From contig JAHBNG010000003.1 of NCBI GenBank assembly GCA_019217005.1, positions 1 through 64,000 of the forward strand: 64,000 nucleotides of DNA, written 5' to 3'. The position numbers and the translations under genes are program-made. The DNA comes from Chloroflexi bacterium TSY. Lineage in GTDB: Bacteria; Chloroflexota; Anaerolineae; Caldilineales; Caldilineaceae. Under the pieces are notes generated by a model that was given only the letters and a program-made list of their open reading frames with translations, had not been told where the DNA came from and ran no database searches. Shown here piece by piece: positions 58,445 to 64,000 of this stretch (positions are counted from its first letter, which is position 1; the number at the start of each line of letters is the position of its first letter).

Positions 58445-58762
58445 TTAATCTTGAGGACGATATCCATGCTCAAGGAGCCACTCCCAATCGAGTCCTTTCC
58501 ATTGAAATCGACGGAGATTCACAACCTCCCCACCATCAAATCTTACCCCTTCATCTTCGAGTCTTGTCCGCTGACGTTCAGCACTAAGGGGATTGCCCCG
58601 CGGACTGATCTTGCCTTGGGCATTGAGCACTCGATGCCATGGCACATCACTTTCAAGGGGCAGACCCGCCATTGTGTAACCCACCATACGGGCCGTGCAG
58701 CCCCCTACAATGCTGGCTATCTGCCCATATGTCGCGACTTGTCCATAAGGAATCTGACGCAC
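58445..58762 (-). CDS. MGMT-family alkyltransferase-like (ATL) protein, 5' end disturbed
   Basis: 105 residues from a GTG at 58762: RQIPYGQVATYGQIASIVGG and the active-site region VPWHRVLNAQGKISPRG, where Trp replaces the alkyl-accepting Cys of PCHRV. This is the mark of ATL proteins, which bind O6-alkylguanine and recruit nucleotide excision repair. The frame extends 5' (KQIRQVV), then meets IS copy 6 at 58784. Beyond the IS and its TTTAT duplication the frame stays open (LHSKEKY) without a clear start, so the original N-terminus and promoter are probably displaced. Confidence 0.8.
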   Translation of the reverse strand: MRQIPYGQVATYGQIASIVGGCTARMVGYTMAGLPLESDVPWHRVLNAQGKISPRGNPLSAERQRTRLEDEGVRFDGGEVVNLRRFQWKGLDWEWLLEHGYRPQD

Positions 58763-58882
58763 AACTTGGCGAATCTGTTTATACTTTACTTTCTGGTAAA
58801 AGAAAAGAGATGAGGTGAGAAATGTGACAAAAAGCGGTTAGCGTTTCATCCTAAAGGTAGAGAACCCAAAAAGGAGGAAGGA

Positions 58883-60296
58883 ATGCTAACCGCGCCAGAA
58901 ATAACTATAGCAGTACTGATGAATGTATTGCAAGTAACGCCGGTGGGAACAAACGTAAATGTAATGCGTCTGATGTGGGCGATGATGAATGGGTCGTTTC
59001 TGAAAAGTCGAGGAGCAATCCATAGCGCATTGAAAGAAAGCGGGTTTGAAGATGAGGAGCTCCGGCGAAGCTGGTGGAGCTTTCGATATGGATCATGGGA
59101 TATTGCAAGCCTGCTCTCATCGTGGCAAGAAGAAGTGGAGTGGAAAGGGGAATGGGAGGCAAAAAAGTTAGAAGGATACCGAGTGAAAAGCATAGATATC
59201 ACAGGGTTCTGGCGACCGAAGCTGCAAGGGAAAGTGAACCGACTCTATAACTCAACGGCTCGTCGGCATTGCCCGCGCTCATCTTTGGAGTGATGATAAG
59301 CTCGGGGGAGATAGGCGGGAAACGAGTGCCACTGCTCAAGGCAATCATGAGATGCGAGGTAGGCACAAAGGAAAGTGAGTTTCGGAAAAAGCTGCTGAAA
59401 GAGACGAAGAAATCACTGGAGTCAGACGAAGTGGCGGTGGTCGATGCCGGGTTTACAATCAGAGAAATGCTAGAAAGCGACGTCGACCGATTTGTCCTTC
59501 GGGAAGCGATTAACTGCACAGCGCGCCGCAATGAGTTACCCGAACGTAAGGAAAAAGGCAGACCACCCGAATATGGTGATATTGTGCGTCCGCTCTCTCG
59601 ATGCTATAGGGGAAAGCGACTCGAGGCCACAACTCCAGACTCGTTTGGTCAATTTGTCTATAGTGGTCGCCTGATTCGCTATCAAGCATGGCACAATCTC
59701 GTCCCCAGGACAACCAAGGTGGATACAGCCAACCGCACCTATTCGATTTACGTCTTTCAGGATCCTGCTTATCACACACCTTTGGTTCTGGCGACCGTCA
59801 TGGCTTTACAAGCTGAAACCATTTATCTTTTCGGCTCAACCGGATCTCAGGGGGTCAACCCGCTTTGGTTTCGATACGACTCTGCCACTCAACCGGCGCT
59901 AGCCATTTTCAATTTTGTCAACCCCCTGAATTCCTGAAGAGCCATCTTTTCTATCTGGAGCGCTGGCCTGTTGAACATCCCCCCTTGGCTTCCAAGCAGA
60001 TGATTGGCTTACATCGTCAATTTGTTCATGCCGATGAGGCTTGCTTCCGCTTACCTGAACTGGGGCTGCTGGCTGGCAATCTTCTTTCCCATTTAGCCGC
60101 TTCTCTTCCTCCCATACCGACTGGCTACTGGGATCGAGAGCCTCAAGCCACTCCCGGCAGGCTGCGCCGCGTTCTCTCGAGTGCTCTTTTTCCAACTCCC
60201 GACCAACTCGACCCTGACTTTCGGAAAAAGGCCTCGGTTTCACACCATTTCCCTAAAGGCGTTCTCGCTCATCGCCGCCTCAATGCCGCTGCTTAA
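58883..60296 (+). pseudogene. Transposase of IS copy 6
   Basis: 58883-59293 reads SLLSSWQEEVEWKGEWEAKKLEGYRVKSIDITGFWRP unbroken. One base is missing at CGTCGGCATTG (59266), after which the frame continues past VAVVDAGF to ETIYLF. The nested MITE then separates the ERWPVEHPPLASKQ segment (59958-60296), which holds the catalytic Glu. Confidence 0.8.
59833..59943. mobile_element. ISL3-like MITE, copy 2 (111 bp)
   Basis: GGCTCAACCGGATCTCAGGGGGTCAAC ... GTCAACCCCCTGAATTCCTGAAGAGCC with the 8-bp duplication ATCTTTTC. Related to the element at 33894. Confidence 0.85.
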
Positions 60297-60467
60297 ACTA
60301 GCCGAGCACTATTTTTACATTTTATCCCGTTTTTTCAGGGTGGATTCTTTTTTCCGCCCCTTTCGGTTTGCCCTTTGTCACTCAAGCCTTTACCAGAAAG
60401 TAAAGTTTTATACTTCTCTTTCGAGTGGAGAATTAGGCTTTTCCAACAATTAAAATCTCTAATTTGA

Positions 60468-62120
60468 GGGCTGGTTCAGAAATAGGTTGACAAAGAAGAG
60501 AGTACGTTAACAAGAGAATAGGTTAGAGAAAGAGGCTCCTGTTCAGGCAAAATAAGGGTGTTCAGACCAAAATAGCCAAAAAGGAGCCTCTAAATGTCAG
60601 AGTATCGAACAGACCCCCTATCATTGTCAACCCGAATCGATCTTGCGTTGGAAATGCTCAACCCGAATCGAGAGTGGGGGAGAGTGAGCGAACTGTCAAC
60701 GGCGTACAATGTGTCTCGAACGTGGCTCTATAAGTTGAGAGAGCGGTGAAGCGGCGCTGAAAGCGATCTTGTCGCCAGTGAGTCCAGGACCGCAGCCGAA
60801 AAGCCATGTGATCGAAGTGGATGAGACGTTCATCCGACGAACCATAACGGTGTTGCCGATGCTGCGAGGAAGCGTACGAGATATCCAAAGGGGGTTGGGG
60901 TTGCTGCTAGGTGTGGAGCGGTCGGTGGGATTCATCCAAGGGACGCTGGCGGAAGTTGGAGAACTGGCATCGGCGTACAATGAGAGCATGGTGCCGACGC
61001 TGCCGGTGTTGGGGGAAGCGGATGAAATTTTCTGTGGCGACCAACCGTGCCTGACGGTGGTGGACGGAGCATCGTTTGCGCTGTTGAATATCTCAGCAGC
61101 CGATGCCCGAGATGAAACAACATGGGGGTTGAAGTTTCTCGAATTGCTCGAGCGAGGCATCACCTTTGATGACTTGGTGACCGATGGGGCTTTGGGCATT
61201 CAGGCAGGAGCCAAGGCAGCGGGGATGAATGCGCCACACTCCTATGACCTCTTTCACCAAATGCAGAATGGCACCAAAATCACCCAACGTCTGGAGAGAA
61301 ATGGACCAGGCCATGACCGACCGTGACGTAGCTTGGCAAGAGTTGGACGAGCAGACTGCTCCTGCACGTCGCCCTGGGCGACCACGCAAATGCACAGTGA
61401 CTCTCGAGGTTGCCGACCAAACGGTGCTGACAGCAGTTGACTTGCACGAGAACTGGACATGGCTTCTCCGAACGGTCCGTCAGGCACTGGAGCCGATTTC
61501 ACCGACCGGGCAGCTTGTCAACACAGATGCCGCGCAACAAACCATTCTGGCTGCCACCCAACTTATGATGGAGATGAACCGCGATGAAATTGCACACTTT
61601 GCCACCCAACTGCAGCAGAATCTACCTACATTGCTGGCTCCTCCGTCGCCTGGAACTATCCCTGGCTCCTCCGCCAGAACCTCTCACCTGAGTACGAAGC
61701 CTTCATCACACACCTCTGGACTTATCGCCATGACCATCAACTTCCCATTGAACAGCTTTTCCTCCCTCATTGCAGCCTATGGTCTTGCCTTCTGGCATGC
61801 ACTGGATCGCTTCCATCGGGCTTCTTCTAGCTGAATCCTTTCATGCTTGGCTCAGGCCCTTTCTTGCAATCCATCGCTCTTTGCCCGATTGGTTGGCCGC
61901 TCTTTTACAGCTCTTTTGGAATCATCGCACCTTCTCACGTGGCAAACGCTCCGGTCACTCACCCTTAGAACTGGCTACCGATTCCTATGTCCCTTCTTTG
62001 GCTGACGCCCTTGATGCCATTCTTCAGCCTCAACAGCAACTGGCTCTTTAACCTATTCTCTTTTTAACGTGCCCATTTCAATTTTGTAAACCTAACTCAT
62101 CCCTTGTTCTGAACCTGCCC
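60468..62120 (+). mobile_element. 1653-bp IS, likely autonomous relative of the 155-bp MITEs
   Basis: Left end GGGCTGGTTCAGAAATAGGTTGACA; right end (complement) GGGCAGGTTCAGAACAAGGG, with TAGGTTTACA further in. Perfect 8-bp duplication TAATTTGA. The MITE end GGGGTGGTTCAGAATTAGG is closely similar and also makes 8-bp duplications. Confidence 0.88.
60594..62051 (+). pseudogene. Transposase of the 60468 IS, frameshifted
   Basis: Pieces in successive frames: MSEYRTDPLSLSTRIDLALEML...VSELSTAYNVSRTWLYKLRER (HTH, about 60594-60748), IEVDETFIRRT...VVDGASFALLN (60769-about 61300), REMDQAMTDRDVAWQELDEQ (61300-61690) and AESFHAWLRPFLAIHRSLPDWLAALLQLFWNHRTFSRGKRSGHSPLELA (to 62051). At least three shifts. 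The C-terminus resembles DUF6399-type transposases; family not certain. Confidence 0.75.
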
Positions 62121-62130
62121 TAATTTGATC

Positions 62131-62205
62131 TGGAAAAGCTCAAGCCATTCCAGAGAAATCGACTTGGCACATCCGGGATTTATTTCTCTGGAATGGCCTT
62201 AGCTC
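62131..62205. repeat. ATTCCAGAGAA palindrome
   Basis: AAGCTCAAGCCATTCCAGAGAAATC and GATTTATTTCTCTGGAATGGCCTTAGCT pair around a ~15-base loop; related arms occur in the terminator at 6574 and singly at 8283. Confidence 0.65.
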
Positions 62206-62457
62206 TTGTTAACATATGTCAGTCTTCTATCAAGCACGATAGAAACAGAACACCTAGAATTGATCTGTTCATCTCCCAAAATGTATCTGAAAACAATCGC
62301 GATCTTTATAGAACGCAATACAGTACACAATTATGGGAGATGAGCATTTGCTACGAACCGACAATTCATTTAGTGCGACAGCTTACCGCAAATCCTGTAA
62401 AAACGACTTGATCTCTCAGAGAAAAAGCGAATTTACACACAATTTGAGATATCTTCC

Positions 62458-62664
62458 CTATTTCTTCTTGTCTTTCCGTTTCAATACTGGTAAACCATTC
62501 TTAGTTTCTGAAACAACATAGCCCTTGGGAACTTTATCCAAGGAGCCTTCCTTTTCTTCTTTTGCGAAGAAATAAATGGTCTGTGTATTGCCATTTTTGA
62601 GAGCGGTCTCTCTGGAGTGAAGAATATAGGTGTTTCCCTTGGAATTCGTATGCTCGTATGCCAT
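62458..62664 (-). CDS. Small conserved protein, unknown function
   Basis: 68 residues: MAYEHTNSKGNTYILHSRETAL, GNTQTIYFFAKEEKEGSLDKVPKGYVVSETKNGLPVLKRKDKKK. The compact beta-rich sequence with a YFFAKEEKEG...P.GYVV..T.NGLPVLK pattern resembles a small family seen in several bacteria and archaea. No function is known to me. AAAGGGAG precedes the ATG. Confidence 0.8.
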   Translation of the reverse strand: MAYEHTNSKGNTYILHSRETALKNGNTQTIYFFAKEEKEGSLDKVPKGYVVSETKNGLPVLKRKDKKK

Positions 62665-63302
62665 AATCGACTCCCTTTCTGTAGAAAAATCTAAATGTAC
62701 ACTTTGACGCTACGACTCTGTTGCTCGAATCTGCACAAAACTGCGGTACACCCCAAAATGGTTGAAGGATCTTGCAAGTGTATTTAGCTTATCAACCACC
62801 ATTGCGCTCGGTATACTCTTTTTATCTAGAATCTCTTGGTTTACACGCATTGAGTAGATAAGCAATTGCATCTTGCTGTTCTTATGCAAAATACGTTTAC
62901 ATAATTAAAATTCTCACCCATTCTCTCGAGAAAAGCGCCGTAATACGTCAGACGACGCACTACTATAGCGCATAGAACATATTTTCGCCTAATTTGCACT
63001 TGAATGAAACAAAAGCTTGAATTCGTTATTTAACACCAATTCCTAAATTGAGACAGACTGTGATGCACGGATACGCTCTAATCGTCGCACCCATTTGTTG
63101 TGGTATTTACATCCAAAAGTGGTAGATACGGTATACTTATACAAATGTACCATCCACCACAAATGAAGCAACCGCAAAACTTATAGCCACATCATTTAAA
63201 CTTTGGACAATCGACCTTCGATAATAAACGCTCCGATAGTCCGAAGTTTAAGTGGCGCCACGAATATGCTGGCAGGATTGAGTCAAAAGAGGAGAACATC
63301 CA
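62665..63302. other. Long intergenic region
   Basis: About 640 bases, AT-rich, no supported gene. It contains palindromic repeat family 2 copy 3 (63186-63257). Confidence 0.35.
63186..63257. repeat. Palindromic repeat family 2, copy 3
   Basis: GCCACATCATTTAAACTTTGGAC ... GTCCGAAGTTTAAGTGGC; 45 bases upstream of the oxidoreductase gene. Confidence 0.75.
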
Positions 63303-64000
63303 ATGATCAATGAGACTGTCGCTCAACAGAATATCAATCAGCCAATTCGTCTGGCACTGGTTGGAGCGGGGATCTTTGCGCGAGATGCACATATCTCGGC
63401 ACTTCTTTCACTTCGCGATCGCTTTGACTTGGTTGCAATTTATAGCCGAACAGAAGCGTCCGCCGCCGCACGCGCGGCACAATGGGAGGCAGCAACAGGG
63501 TACCATCCACGATTGTGGACAGACCTAGACGCCTTACTGCATCAAGAAAATATCGAAGCAGTAGACGTCGTCTTACCGATTATGCTCCTACCAGATGCTG
63601 TCGAGCAAGCGTTGTCCGCTGGCAAGCACGTGATCAGCGAAAAACCAATTGCGCCAGATGTAGCAACCGGTCAGAAGCTAATCGACCACTTCACACACCA
63701 CCCAAATCAAGTCTGGATGGTGGCGGAAAACTGGCGTTACGAGAATGCATTTGTACGGGCCGCTGAGATTGTACAGAAGGGCGGAATTGGGGAGCCACGT
63801 ACTTGCTATTGGATCATCCACCAACCGATCACACCTGAAAACAAATACTTTAACATCGCATGGCGACACGAGAACAACTATCAAGGTGGGTGGCTGCTAG
63901 ATGGGGGGATTCACCACATGGCTGCCCTGCGCACAATCTTGGGGGATGTTACGTCGGTAACCGCTCATGCAACTTTGCACCGGGATCGATTAGTTCCGCT
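63303..64000 (+). CDS. Gfo/Idh/MocA family oxidoreductase, 3' partial
   Basis: The ATG at 63303 (AGAGGAG upstream) opens a frame that runs off the window (232 codons seen). The Rossmann motif is IRLALVGAGIFARDAHISAL (about 16-35), followed by VVLPIMLLPDAVEQALSAGKHVISEKPIAPD (about 95-125) with the family EKP motif, and ENWRYENAFVRAAEIV...GGWLLDGGIHHMAALR with the catalytic-region DGGIHH. These enzymes oxidise or reduce sugars or inositols with NAD(P). The substrate is unknown. Confidence 0.93.
   Translation, partial: MINETVAQQNINQPIRLALVGAGIFARDAHISALLSLRDRFDLVAIYSRTEASAAARAAQWEAATGYHPRLWTDLDALLHQENIEAVDVVLPIMLLPDAVEQALSAGKHVISEKPIAPDVATGQKLIDHFTHHPNQVWMVAENWRYENAFVRAAEIVQKGGIGEPRTCYWIIHQPITPENKYFNIAWRHENNYQGGWLLDGGIHHMAALRTILGDVTSVTAHATLHRDRLVP

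Larger units (their letters stand above)
58784..60406 (+). mobile_element. ACTTTACTTTCTGG-type IS, copy 6 (with a nested MITE)
   Basis: 1623 bp including a 111-bp MITE; perfect duplication TTTAT on both sides. It is the most divergent copy and the only one retaining five bases near 59137 that keep the first two transposase segments in one frame. Confidence 0.93.

Overview
The window looks like a piece of a Chloroflexota (Anaerolineae/Caldilinea-like) chromosome. The evidence is large secreted proteins ending in an FLPL-type tail, lipoproteins with Gram-positive-like signals, Uma2, DUF433/DUF5615 and BrnT-type accessory genes, TerC and LarA-like proteins, and very many insertion sequences and palindromic repeats. 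The organism assignment is inference. No rRNA, canonical tRNA or CRISPR array was seen. Many reading frames (mostly IS transposases, but also a few host genes) carry one- or two-base shifts at homopolymers, so some 'broken' genes may be assembly error.

Layout. 1-5.2 kb: secreted protein (5' partial), Uma2 endonuclease-like protein, small membrane protein, DinB. 5.8-13.2 kb: OmpR-type regulator, then a minus-strand phosphate cluster pstS-pstC-pstA-pstB-phoU; the PstA has a circularly permuted PstS-like domain inserted after its first membrane helix. 13.2-16.2 kb: decayed transposases. 16.5-19 kb: BrnT/BrnA-like and DUF433/DUF5615 toxin-antitoxin pairs around a WYL regulator. 19.5-25.5 kb: a giant bacterial alpha-2-macroglobulin lipoprotein split by a 215-bp MITE. 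25.8-35.6 kb: a Ro60 (TROVE) RNP locus with three Y-RNA-like genes sharing one Ro-stem architecture, another structured RNA, a small possibly ubiquitin-like protein, Ro60, a second vWA protein (split by an IS), an uncharacterised protein and a ThiF/E1-like protein. 35.7-44 kb: TerC, a receiver-domain protein, a large SdrD-B-repeat surface protein, an IS. 44.2-49.3 kb: a subtilase gene shattered by two IS copies and two nested MITEs. 49.8-55.9 kb: ECF sigma factor, zinc-finger anti-sigma factor, TPR-CHAT protease (split by a MITE) and a membrane-anchored protein with an internal amber codon. 56-64 kb: LarA-like isomerase, HAD phosphatase, alkyltransferase-like protein, two IS, a conserved small protein and a Gfo/Idh oxidoreductase running off the window.

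Mobile elements recur as families: a ~1.5-kb IS (six copies, ends ACTTTACTTTCTGG, mostly 5-bp target duplication); a 155-bp MITE (8-bp duplications) whose ends match a 1653-bp IS at 60468-62120; a 215-bp MITE (5-bp duplications, four copies); an ISL3-like MITE (8-bp duplications, two copies); and several small palindromes. By matching target duplications and restoring reading frames across insertions, five interrupted host genes (alpha-2-macroglobulin, vWA, Sdr protein, subtilase, CHAT) can be reconstructed.
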